A DNA stretch of 30,396 nucleotides from JBBIOI01 sp037443425 (GTDB taxonomy: Bacteria; Desulfobacterota; BSN033; UBA1163). The notes under the pieces are model-generated. The model did no database searches. It worked only from the letters and a program-made list of their open reading frames with translations, and was not told where the DNA came from. The position numbers were made by a program, and so were the translations under genes. The stretch is taken from contig JBBIOI010000032.1 of the NCBI GenBank assembly GCA_037443425.1, forward strand, positions 1-30,396. The letters run 5' to 3'. Positions within the stretch are counted from its first letter, which is position 1. Every line of letters begins with the position of its first letter. Of this stretch, positions 1 to 7,863 are shown one piece after another.

Positions 1-420
1 GTAAATGGACCTGGTGGATATTACACTGAGATTATGAGGATATTTGTTGTTGGGAGAGAGCCTTCGCCAGAATTAAAAGAGGCCTTTTCAGTAGCAGTTG
101 AGGCCCAGGAGATGACTGCGAAGAGGTTAAGACCTGGTGAAGATCCAAAGGAGTTGTGGGAGATGAACAAGGAGTTTCTTGTGAAAAATGGCTATTTTCC
201 ACCTGTGAGGCTTTATGCTCATGGCCAGGGTTTACCACTTGTTGAGAGACCTGCAATTCGGCCCAATGAGCCATGGAAGTTAAAGGAGGGGATGAATATC
301 ACGGTTCATCCATCTGCAGCGAGGAAAGATGTATGGGCAATAGTATGCGATAACTATATTATCGGAAAGGATGGGGCAGAAAGGATCCATAAATTTCCAA
401 GAGAGATTATTGTGTTATGA
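1..420 (+). CDS. M24 family (creatinase/aminopeptidase-like) protein, 5'-truncated by window edge
   Basis: The reading frame is open from base 1, so the gene starts outside the window; about 139 C-terminal codons remain. They form the second half of a pita-bread (M24) catalytic domain and align, with well over half the residues identical, to the complete paralogue at 23729-24922. The family His is present (YAHGQG), but the usual acidic metal ligands are not: the two-Asp stretch reads VNG...YTEI with Glu, the Glu of the usual TxEP motif is His (NITVHP), and the last Glu is Cys (IVCDNY). The same changes occur in the paralogue. The SDR gene follows after 38 nt, then TRAP genes, so this is probably part of one catabolic operon. 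Function is unknown; a metal-independent, creatinase-like hydrolase or a non-catalytic protein are both possible. Confidence 0.85.
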   Translation, partial: VNGPGGYYTEIMRIFVVGREPSPELKEAFSVAVEAQEMTAKRLRPGEDPKELWEMNKEFLVKNGYFPPVRLYAHGQGLPLVERPAIRPNEPWKLKEGMNITVHPSAARKDVWAIVCDNYIIGKDGAERIHKFPREIIVL

Positions 421-458
421 TTATTTTTAAAATAATTCAGTAAGAGGAGGTAAATATC

Positions 459-1265
459 ATGGCAGAGAGACTTAAGGACAGGGTGGCAATTATTACAGGC
501 GGAGGTCAGGGTATTGGAAAGGCGATTGCCAAGGCATTTGTTCAGGAAGGTGCAGCGGTTGTTCTTGCTGCAAGGACGATGTCAAAGCTTGAGCAGACTG
601 CAAAGGAGTTTGAGGCAATGGGTGGAAAGGCGATACCTATTCAGACTGATGTGTCTGACGAAAAACAGGTGATTCGCATGGTTTCCGAAACCATGAAGGC
701 ATTTGGTAAGATAGATATATTGGTTAATAATAGCGGGATAGGTGGTCCAACCTGTAATGTGGTAGATTTGAAACTTGAGGATTGGAATGAGATACTGGCA
801 ATTGATTTAACAGGGAGTATGTTGTGTGCGAGAGAGGTTTTAAAACATATGATACCACGGAGAAGTGGAGTGATAATTAATATGGGTGCAGAAGGGGGAA
901 GATCAGGAGACGGCAGGTCAGGTTATCCCATGAGGGCTGCCTACTGCTGTGCTAAGATGGGAGTGATTGGATTAACTGAAACACTGGCACAGGAGGTTGG
1001 TGAGTATAATATCAGAGTAAATTGTATAAGTGCGGCGGCTGTGAAGGGAGAGAGGTTTATTAGGGTTATTGAGGGTAGGGCAAAGGCGCTTGGCATCACC
1101 TTTGAGGAGGCACTTGAAAGGGAGATGCGAAACTACTCACTCAAGAGACCAACAGAAGAGTATGAGATAGCGAATCTCGCTGTATTTTTAGCCTCTGATG
1201 AATCGAGTGCTATTACTGGTCAGACGATTGTAGCCCATTGTGGTCAACATATTCCTTTTAGATAA
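459..1265 (+). CDS. SDR family NAD(P)-dependent oxidoreductase
   Basis: 268 aa, of classical short-chain dehydrogenase length, expected to oxidise or reduce an alcohol/carbonyl group with NAD(P) in the cytoplasm. Visible motifs are the cofactor loop TGGGQGIG (residues 13-20), NNSG near 90, and the catalytic YCCAK (Tyr162, Lys166). The Ser pair that normally follows strand beta-5 is replaced by Gly-Ala (IINMGAE), so the usual catalytic Ser appears absent; a Ser lies 13 residues before the Tyr but in an extended loop. The C-terminus ends with the common GQTI segment and an unusual His-rich tail. A clear AGGAGG ribosome site precedes the ATG. It sits between the M24 gene and dctP, suggesting it acts on the imported compound or a derivative. 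The substrate cannot be told from sequence. Confidence 0.93.
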   Translation: MAERLKDRVAIITGGGQGIGKAIAKAFVQEGAAVVLAARTMSKLEQTAKEFEAMGGKAIPIQTDVSDEKQVIRMVSETMKAFGKIDILVNNSGIGGPTCNVVDLKLEDWNEILAIDLTGSMLCAREVLKHMIPRRSGVIINMGAEGGRSGDGRSGYPMRAAYCCAKMGVIGLTETLAQEVGEYNIRVNCISAAAVKGERFIRVIEGRAKALGITFEEALEREMRNYSLKRPTEEYEIANLAVFLASDESSAITGQTIVAHCGQHIPFR

Positions 1266-1292
1266 AAAACTGAAGAAAGGAGGTTTTATAAG

Positions 1293-2297
1293 ATGAAGAA
1301 GGCTAAATTATTTAGGATTGGATTTATGGTGTTTATCAGTTTCATTTTCATAACCTTTCTGACTGTTAGTTGTTTTGCTCAGGCAGGCAAGACTATCACG
1401 CTCAACTATGTTTCATTTATGCCTCTAACAAATTTTGAGTTTGCACAGTTTAAGCCCCTTTTTATTGATAAGGTAAATGAAAAGGCAAAGGGAGAACTCG
1501 TGATAAATGTTCGTGGTGGACCTGAGGTTATTCCTGCCTATGATCTAGCAGTTTCAGCACAGAAAGGGATGATAGATATGACTATGATACCAACAGGGTT
1601 CTTAGAGAATGTTGTGCCAGGTGCAGATGCTACAAGACTTTCAGAACTTACACCTTTTGAGGAAAAAGAGAGAGGAGCACATGCATTCATCCAGGAACTT
1701 TATCGCAAGGCAGGTCTACATTACCTTGGAAGGCAGCAATACCAGAGAGAGAGGTTTTTTTACCTCTTCCTGAAAAAGAAAGTGGAAAAGCCTAAGGATT
1801 TTTCAGGTCTCAAATTGACAAGCAGTCCATCCTTCCATGGGCTTTATAGAGGTTTGGGAGCAACAATTACACATACAGCGATGCCCGAATATTATTCAGC
1901 CTTAGAGAAGGGTGTGGTGGATGGTTTAGGGACATCCCTTTTCTTTTGGGCAGGTGCACGTATATATGAAGTTACAAAGTTTGCCATAGATCATCCCTTC
2001 TATACACCAACCCCAGCAGTTATCCTTAATCTAAACACATGGAATCGCTTGCCAAAACATCTTCAGGACCTACTTTCTGATACCCTTTTCGAATCCTTAA
2101 GGGCATGGCCGGATATAGCTTCAAAAAAGATAGAGGAAGACAAGAGGAAAGGCAAGAATGCTGGTGTAGAGTTTTATAAATTGTCTCCTGAGTTTGCTAA
2201 CTGGTTTTTGAAGGTTGCCTATGAAGAGGGATGGAAAGACGAAGAGAGAAAGGCGCCTGAGGTTGCCCGCAAGTTGAGATCTCTTTTAACCAAATAG
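1293..2297 (+). CDS. dctP: TRAP transporter solute-binding protein, DctP family (system 1)
   Basis: 334 aa exported receptor that captures a small organic substrate in the periplasm and hands it to the DctQM membrane complex. A basic N-terminus and hydrophobic stretch (about residues 8-26) ending near SCFAQA form the signal peptide. The rest has DctP-type features: a GPEVIP segment, an aromatic-rich middle, a GLK segment and the LEKGVVDG motif. The Arg that in most DctP proteins salt-bridges the ligand carboxylate (GlKxRv) is Thr176 here (GLKLTSSP), although system 2 in this window keeps it. A strong GGAGG site lies just before the ATG. dctQ and dctM follow, separated by a perfect hairpin that could raise receptor output relative to the permease. 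The ligand may not be a simple carboxylate. Confidence 0.92.
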   Translation: MKKAKLFRIGFMVFISFIFITFLTVSCFAQAGKTITLNYVSFMPLTNFEFAQFKPLFIDKVNEKAKGELVINVRGGPEVIPAYDLAVSAQKGMIDMTMIPTGFLENVVPGADATRLSELTPFEEKERGAHAFIQELYRKAGLHYLGRQQYQRERFFYLFLKKKVEKPKDFSGLKLTSSPSFHGLYRGLGATITHTAMPEYYSALEKGVVDGLGTSLFFWAGARIYEVTKFAIDHPFYTPTPAVILNLNTWNRLPKHLQDLLSDTLFESLRAWPDIASKKIEEDKRKGKNAGVEFYKLSPEFANWFLKVAYEEGWKDEERKAPEVARKLRSLLTK

Positions 2298-2305
2298 CTC
2301 ACCAA

Positions 2306-2341
2306 TTTAAAGGCTGTCAGGCCATCCTGACAGCCTTTAAA
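2306..2341 (+). promoter_or_regulatory. Perfect 16-bp stem-loop between dctP and dctQ (system 1)
   Basis: The arms 2306-2321 and 2326-2341 are exact reverse complements with a CCAT loop, starting 8 nt after the dctP stop. Only scattered T residues follow, so this is probably a partial terminator or a 3'-end RNA-stabilising element for dctP rather than a full stop. Confidence 0.75.
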
Positions 2342-2367
2342 GATTCGCTTTTGTGTGTGGTAAGAAG

Positions 2368-2892
2368 ATGAGATTACCAAAAAGGGCAGGATCGATTTTT
2401 GACCAAATAATGAACTACTCAGTCATAATTGCTGCAGTTATTTTAATATTTGTTATTTTAAGTGTTTCGGCTGAGGTAGTACTAAGGTATTTCCTTGGTA
2501 GGCCAACTGTCTGGGTAGTTGAAATTGCAGGCTATAGCCTGCTTTATATAACATTTCTTGTTGTCGCATGGGTTCAAAAGAGACAGAAACATGTAAAAAT
2601 GGATCTGGTCTTTAATCGATTAAATCCAAAAGTTAGGGTTATTGTAAACCTATTTACATCGATTATTTCAACAATCATATGTTTTATTTTGACTTTATAT
2701 GGTGCAAAGGTTACTTTTTATTTTTTTAAGGCAGGTTACCCTACACCAACCCCACTAAGGATCCCGAAATTCATTATTGTTTTTATAATCTTTTTGGGGA
2801 GTCTTCTGCTATTGATTCAATTTATCAGGACAACTTATGAAAATTGGATATATATAAAAAGGACTGAAATAGCAAAAAGGGAGGAAACTTAA
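2368..2892 (+). CDS. dctQ: TRAP transporter small permease, DctQ family (system 1)
   Basis: About 174 aa with four hydrophobic segments, the usual size and topology of the DctQ subunit that partners DctM in the inner membrane. Typical signs are a short cytoplasmic N-terminus, the first membrane helix with VLRYFLGRPTVW after it, AGYSLLYITF in the second, and a basic segment QKRQKHVKMDLV. The start is uncertain: a GTG at 2353 extends the frame by five codons, but neither start has a strong ribosome site; ATG 2368 gives a length closer to the family. It lies between the dctP hairpin and dctM and is surely cotranscribed with them. Confidence 0.88.
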   Translation: MRLPKRAGSIFDQIMNYSVIIAAVILIFVILSVSAEVVLRYFLGRPTVWVVEIAGYSLLYITFLVVAWVQKRQKHVKMDLVFNRLNPKVRVIVNLFTSIISTIICFILTLYGAKVTFYFFKAGYPTPTPLRIPKFIIVFIIFLGSLLLLIQFIRTTYENWIYIKRTEIAKREET

Positions 2893-2909
2893 GAGAAGGG
2901 ATATTATTG

Positions 2910-4223
2910 ATGAATTGGGAATATTTTTTGTTAATAATATTTGGTAGTTTAATCCTCCTTATGGCATCGGCAATGCCTGTTGCCTTCTCATTTATGCTTA
3001 TCAGCATTATAGGTATGTATAGTTTTTTTGGTGGATCAACAGGATTGGAACAACTAATCATAAGCATAACAACAACACTTACAACATTTGTTTTGCTTCC
3101 AGTTCCCCTTTTTATTTTCATGGGGGAATTGATGTTTCATTCAGGGATGGCTCCACTTTTAGTTGAAACATTAGATAAGTGGCTTGGTCGAATACCAGGA
3201 AGACTTGGGCTTTTGGCAGTTAGTGCAGGCACACTTTTTGCGACCCTAACAGGAACAAGTATGGCCAGCACAGCCATGCTTGGTTCAATACTGGTTCCCG
3301 AGATGGAGAAGAGGGGTTATAAAAAACCGATGAGTCTTGGACCGATCCTCGGAAGTGGTGGTCTTGCAATAATGATTCCACCGAGTAGTCTTGCTGTTCT
3401 GGTAGGTGCTATAGGAGAGATTTCTGTCGGAAGGATTTTAGTAGCCATAATTATTCCTGGACTTCTTATGGCAGCTTTTTATGCCTCTTATATTATAATA
3501 AGATGCTGGATCCAGCCTCATTTAGCACCATCTTATGAAGTTAAACATATCCCTTTTTCAGAGAAGATTTCCGCTACCCTACGCTATATCCTGCCACTGG
3601 GTTTAATAGTATTTTTGGTTGTTGGTGTTATATTTTTAGGTGTGGCAACTCCTTCAGAGGCAGCAGCCACAGGTACAATCGGGACTGCGGTCTTAGCCCT
3701 TATAAATGGAAGATTAAATTGGGATGTCATAAAGAAGGCGACCACAAGTACACTTGAAGTGACAGGGATGGTATTAATCATAATTGCAGGCGCAACGGCA
3801 TTCAGTCAGATTCTTGCATACAGTGGTGCAACTCAGGGTCTATGTAAGTTTGCAACAGAGCTTCCTGTAAAACCAATTGTGGTAATAATCTTTATGCAAA
3901 TTGTTATACTTTTTCTCGGTTGTTTAATGGATGTGGTTGCCATCATGATGATAACACTTCCTATATTTGTTCCTATCGTAAATAATCTTGGTTTTGATCC
4001 TGTATGGTTTGCAACGATGTTTCTTCTCAATATTGAGATTGCTGGCACATCACCTCCTTTTGGAATGGGTCTTATGGTAATGAAAGGGGTGGCACCGCCA
4101 GGTACTACAATGGGAGAAATCTATCGAGCTGCCCTGCCTTTTATATATTGTGATTTGGTTGTAATGGCATTGATGCTCATTTTCCCGAAAGTAACACTTT
4201 GGCTACCAGGGCTTATGCGTTAA
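2910..4223 (+). CDS. dctM: TRAP transporter large permease, DctM family (system 1)
   Basis: 437 aa and about a dozen hydrophobic segments; this is the sodium-coupled transport subunit of the TRAP system in the inner membrane. Family signatures are present: VPLFIFMGELM, the GTLFATLTGTSMASTAMLG region, MIPPSSLAVL and TPSEAAATGTIG. The start at ATG 2910 has AGAAGGG about 9 nt upstream; a TTG one codon earlier is less likely. It ends 20 nt before the molybdopterin gene, so transport and enzyme appear to be translated from one message. Confidence 0.93.
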   Translation: MNWEYFLLIIFGSLILLMASAMPVAFSFMLISIIGMYSFFGGSTGLEQLIISITTTLTTFVLLPVPLFIFMGELMFHSGMAPLLVETLDKWLGRIPGRLGLLAVSAGTLFATLTGTSMASTAMLGSILVPEMEKRGYKKPMSLGPILGSGGLAIMIPPSSLAVLVGAIGEISVGRILVAIIIPGLLMAAFYASYIIIRCWIQPHLAPSYEVKHIPFSEKISATLRYILPLGLIVFLVVGVIFLGVATPSEAAATGTIGTAVLALINGRLNWDVIKKATTSTLEVTGMVLIIIAGATAFSQILAYSGATQGLCKFATELPVKPIVVIIFMQIVILFLGCLMDVVAIMMITLPIFVPIVNNLGFDPVWFATMFLLNIEIAGTSPPFGMGLMVMKGVAPPGTTMGEIYRAALPFIYCDLVVMALMLIFPKVTLWLPGLMR

Positions 4224-4243
4224 ATTTAATGGAGGAATCTAAT

Positions 4244-6376
4244 ATGGAGAAGTTGGTAAGGACGGTTTGTCAGGGATGTCATTCGGAATGTGGTGTATTG
4301 GTACAAGTAGAAGGGGGTAAGGTTACAAGGATAAGACCAGATCCAGATCATCCATCAAGCAGAGGGTTTATCTGTGTTAAGGGATCAAATTATGCCCATT
4401 TTACTTATCATCCTGATCGTTTGAAATACCCTTTGAAAAGGGTAGGTGAAAGGGGAGAGGGGAGATGGGAGAGGATATCGTGGGATAAGGCCCTTGATGA
4501 GATCGCAACAAGGCTTACAGAGATTAGAGAGAAATACGAGGTAAGATCCATAGGTACATTCAATGGGACTGCACCTCGAGAATCCCTTTTTGCTTGCAGA
4601 CTTCTTGCCAGTGCACTTGGTACTCCAAATGTAATAAGTACTGATCTTCATATCTGTTTTGCTCCATCAATGGTTGCCGAGATTGCAACGGTTGGACACA
4701 CAGTTATGCAAGAGGTTGGTCCTGACTATTTAAATTCAAAATGTATATTGGTTTGTGGTGGTAATCCACTGGTTTCCCATCCTCCACGTGGTAGGGATTT
4801 GCTTGAAGGGGTTAGGAAGAATCAAGCAAAGCTTATTGTTATTGATCCGAGAAGGACGCAACTTGCTTCACAGGCTGATCTCTGGCTTCAGATCAGACCT
4901 GGAACAGATGTTTTACTTATACTGGGAATGCTTTACACAATAATCACTGAAGGGCTTTATGATAAAGAATTTGTGGAGAAGTACTGTTATGGATTTTCAG
5001 AGTTGAGGGAGCATATAAACGCCTTTCCACCTGAAAAGGTTTCAGAGAAAACATGGATCAGGGCTGATGACATAAGGCGGGCAGCCCGAATTTATGCTGA
5101 AACCAGGCCTGCTACGATTCATCATAGGGTGGCTGTTGAGCATAACATGAACTCAACACAGACGGACCGTGCACTTATTATTATGGCAGCAATAACAGGT
5201 AATATAGGGGTAAAAGGTGGAAATCTTTTGCCAACGCCTATAAATGGTTACATATCCACAGGTAAGATAGTGGGAGAATTCTGTAAACTTCCTCCTGAGG
5301 TTACAAAGGATAGGATAGGTTGGGATCAGTATCCGCTTATCTCAGGGCCTGAACCACTTTTTCTATTTGTTCATTCGGCCTTAGCTGCAAGGGCAATGTT
5401 ATCTAAGAAACCATATCCATTGAGGGCATTATTTGTTGCAGGGGCTAATCCAGTAGTGAATATGCAGAATACTCGGAGGACATGGGAGGCTTTTAAGAGT
5501 CTTGATTTGCTTGTTGTTTCAGATTTTTTTATGACTCCAACTGCTGAACTGGCAGATTATGTTCTTCCATCAACCACATGGTTAGAGAGGGATGAGTGTT
5601 GTGATGAACAATACATGAATTGTATTGTGGCAAGACAAAAGGTTATAGAGCCTCTTTATGAAAGTAGGGATGATATTCAGATTGTGATTGATCTGGTAAG
5701 AAGGATACCATGGGCGGACCGTAAATATCTGCCCTGGGAGAGTGTAAAGGAGTTTAATAATTTTAGGGTAAAGGGTTTGGGGATTACATTTGATGAATTA
5801 AAAGAGAGGGGATATATTACAGTAGAGCCTTCATATAAGCAGTATGAGGGGAGAGGATTTGATACTCCAACAGGGAAGGTAGAGATATATTCGACAATAT
5901 TTGAAAAGTATGGTTACCCTCCGTTGCCAATTTATATAGAACCTCGGGAGAGTCCGTTTAGCACACCTGAGCTTTTAAAAGAGTATCCTTATATCTTAAT
6001 TACTGGTGGGAGATCGATAGAGTATTTTCATTCAGAGGGTAGACAGATAGATCCATTGAGAAGATTACTGCCTGATCCACAGATAGAGATTCATCCCGAG
6101 GCTGCTGAGGAGGAGGGTATTAAAGATGGAGATTGGGTTTGGGTTGAGACACCACAGGTTAAGGGCCAGCGAGTAAGGTTTAGGGCAAAGATAACGTCCA
6201 ACATAGATCGAAGGGTTGTTCATGCACAGCATGGTTGGTGGTTTCCCGAGAAGCCTCCACCTGACCACGGGTGTTTTGAGTCTAATATAGATGTTATTCT
6301 TGACGATGATCCACCAAGGGAGAAGATCTGTGGTTCAGTACCTCTTAGAGGGACACTGTGTAGAATTTATAAATAA
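4244..6376 (+). CDS. Molybdopterin/[4Fe-4S] oxidoreductase family protein, acetylene hydratase-like branch
   Basis: 710 aa from ATG 4244, chosen because GGAGGA lies 7 nt upstream; a longer frame from TTG 4199 overlaps dctM and lacks a ribosome site. The N-terminus carries C9-x2-C12-x3-C16-x27-C44, the [4Fe-4S] site of the DMSO-reductase superfamily, and Cys138 (LHICFAPS) is at the metal-ligand position. Other family signs are WERISWDKALDEI, VIDPRRT, TAELADYVLP, TPTGKVEIYS and a C-terminal dinucleotide-binding beta-barrel. There is no Tat signal, so the protein is cytoplasmic. Length, cysteine spacing and several motifs resemble acetylene hydratase of Pelobacter, but residue 13, which is the key Asp there, is His. 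It may be a hydratase, hydroxylase or reductase acting on the imported compound. No separate electron-transfer subunit gene is adjacent. Confidence 0.9.
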   Translation: MEKLVRTVCQGCHSECGVLVQVEGGKVTRIRPDPDHPSSRGFICVKGSNYAHFTYHPDRLKYPLKRVGERGEGRWERISWDKALDEIATRLTEIREKYEVRSIGTFNGTAPRESLFACRLLASALGTPNVISTDLHICFAPSMVAEIATVGHTVMQEVGPDYLNSKCILVCGGNPLVSHPPRGRDLLEGVRKNQAKLIVIDPRRTQLASQADLWLQIRPGTDVLLILGMLYTIITEGLYDKEFVEKYCYGFSELREHINAFPPEKVSEKTWIRADDIRRAARIYAETRPATIHHRVAVEHNMNSTQTDRALIIMAAITGNIGVKGGNLLPTPINGYISTGKIVGEFCKLPPEVTKDRIGWDQYPLISGPEPLFLFVHSALAARAMLSKKPYPLRALFVAGANPVVNMQNTRRTWEAFKSLDLLVVSDFFMTPTAELADYVLPSTTWLERDECCDEQYMNCIVARQKVIEPLYESRDDIQIVIDLVRRIPWADRKYLPWESVKEFNNFRVKGLGITFDELKERGYITVEPSYKQYEGRGFDTPTGKVEIYSTIFEKYGYPPLPIYIEPRESPFSTPELLKEYPYILITGGRSIEYFHSEGRQIDPLRRLLPDPQIEIHPEAAEEEGIKDGDWVWVETPQVKGQRVRFRAKITSNIDRRVVHAQHGWWFPEKPPPDHGCFESNIDVILDDDPPREKICGSVPLRGTLCRIYK

Positions 6377-6397
6377 ATATTTAACAGGAGGGGAAAA

Positions 6398-7222
6398 ATG
6401 AAACAGGTTACAAAGAATGTGTATGTAGAGACTGAGATGATGGCATGTAATATTGGATTTGTAACAACAAGGGATGGACTTGTATTGATTGATACACCGA
6501 TGAAGCCATCAGATGCTATTAGGTGGAGAGAGGAGGCAAAAGGCAGAGGAGAGATAAGGTATCTTATCAATACAGAGGAACATCCTGACCATTGGCAGGG
6601 GAGCTTTTTCTTTCCAGGGATTCTTATTACACATGAGGAGACAAGAAAAAAGTTAAAGGCAGCTCAAGCCTCTGATGTAGTTAAGAGGGCAAAAGAGCTT
6701 GACCCTCAGGCCGAGGTTTTAATGAAAGATTATAAGGTGAGGCTTGCTGATATTACTATCACCGAATGTATGAATATATATCTTGGTAATCATACAATTA
6801 AATTGTTTCACCTTCCTGGGCATTCAGATGGTGGGATTGGCGTTTATATACCAGAAGAGCATGTTGTGTTTACAACGGATATAGTGTTTCATAAAAAGAA
6901 GTCATGGCTTCATGAATCAGATCCTTTAAGTTGGATTTCGTCCCTTAGAAGGCTTTCTGAACTTGATATTGAGGTGGTTGTGCCAGGACACGGGGAACTT
7001 TGTAAGAAGGATTATTTTTCTGAGCAATCCCGTATCATTCAAGAATGGATAGACACTGTAAAGACAGCAATTAAGAGAGGTTGGAGCTTAGAGGAGGCAA
7101 AAGAGAGGCTTTCATCACCAGATCCTTATCCAAAACAGCCGGGTACACCAATGACAGAGGGTGAGTTAAACAGGGAGATTATTGCAAGACTTTATAGACT
7201 TCACTCAGAAAACAAGATTTAA
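6398..7222 (+). CDS. Metallo-beta-lactamase-fold hydrolase
   Basis: 274 aa, cytoplasmic (no signal peptide), with an AGGAGGGG ribosome site and 21 nt after the molybdopterin gene, so almost certainly in the same operon. The fold is shown by IDTPM, the metal motif, HLPGHSDGG, FTTDIVF and VVPGHGE. The first His of the usual HxHxDH metal motif is Glu: E60-E-H62-P-D64-H65. The later His, Asp and His ligands are kept, so at least the second metal site should form. The family covers thioesterases, lactonases, phosphodiesterases and others; a hydrolytic last step in the pathway is a reasonable guess, but the substrate is not recognisable. Confidence 0.88.
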   Translation: MKQVTKNVYVETEMMACNIGFVTTRDGLVLIDTPMKPSDAIRWREEAKGRGEIRYLINTEEHPDHWQGSFFFPGILITHEETRKKLKAAQASDVVKRAKELDPQAEVLMKDYKVRLADITITECMNIYLGNHTIKLFHLPGHSDGGIGVYIPEEHVVFTTDIVFHKKKSWLHESDPLSWISSLRRLSELDIEVVVPGHGELCKKDYFSEQSRIIQEWIDTVKTAIKRGWSLEEAKERLSSPDPYPKQPGTPMTEGELNREIIARLYRLHSENKI

Positions 7223-7284
7223 GTTTTTTAAAAGGTAAGGAGAAAATTTCTTTATGGTAAATTTATAAGAAAGGATAACCATTA

Positions 7285-7845
7285 ATGAAACCAGCAATAA
7301 TAGTCGTAGATATGCTTAAAGATTCTTTTAAGAGAAAAGATCATCCTTCTACAAAAGAATACCTAAGGATTGTTCCAAAGATAAAATCGCTCATTGATAG
7401 GGCAAGACAGCTTAATATACCTATCATCTTTGCCTGCGACAGTTTTTTAGAAAATGATTTTATTTTTAAAGGTAAGCAATCATTTTCTTTAAGGGGTACT
7501 GAGGGCGCTGAGGTGATTGAAGAACTAAAGCCTAAGAAAAGGGATGAGATACTTTTTAAAAGGCGTTTCAGTGCATTTTTTAAGACAGACCTTGATCAGA
7601 CTTTACGCCTCTACGGTGTAGATACTGTGGTTGTGACCGGTATAAATACACATGTATGTGTTTATGCAACAGCCATAGATGCGGTATGTAATGACTTTTA
7701 TACTATTGTGTTAGAAGATTGCTCAGCATCCCGTGAGAGGGAATTACATGAAAAAAGCATAGAAGTTCTAAAAAACAGTGGTCTTTATCCAATACTTAAA
7801 GTTATGTCATCAGATGATTTTTTAAAAGAGTTAAAGGTCGAATAA
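7285..7845 (+). CDS. Isochorismatase/nicotinamidase-family cysteine hydrolase
   Basis: 186 aa with the whole catalytic triad of the isochorismatase-like fold: Asp9 in IIVVDM, the Lys in LFKRRFSAF, and the nucleophile Cys in THVCVYATA, preceded by the TGINTH cis-peptide loop. Such enzymes hydrolyse amides (nicotinamide, carbamoyl compounds) or isochorismate. Cytoplasmic. It lies 62 nt after the MBL gene with a modest site (GAAAGGAT), and 18 nt before kdsB, so it may be the tail of the upstream operon or the start of a small one. Nicotinamidase is possible, but the metal-binding residues that define it are not obvious, so no symbol is given. Confidence 0.87.
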   Translation: MKPAIIVVDMLKDSFKRKDHPSTKEYLRIVPKIKSLIDRARQLNIPIIFACDSFLENDFIFKGKQSFSLRGTEGAEVIEELKPKKRDEILFKRRFSAFFKTDLDQTLRLYGVDTVVVTGINTHVCVYATAIDAVCNDFYTIVLEDCSASRERELHEKSIEVLKNSGLYPILKVMSSDDFLKELKVE

Positions 7846-7863
7846 ATATTTTAATAGAGACGA

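Noticed and set aside
4199..4243. Longer N-terminus for the molybdopterin protein starting at TTG 4199
   Set aside because: It overlaps the end of dctM, lacks a ribosome site and shows no Tat signal; ATG 4244 has GGAGGA at good spacing.
4447..4475. Purine-rich tract in the molybdopterin gene as a regulatory or structural element
   Set aside because: It is in frame and encodes a Gly/Glu/Arg-rich surface loop with the expected flanking homology.
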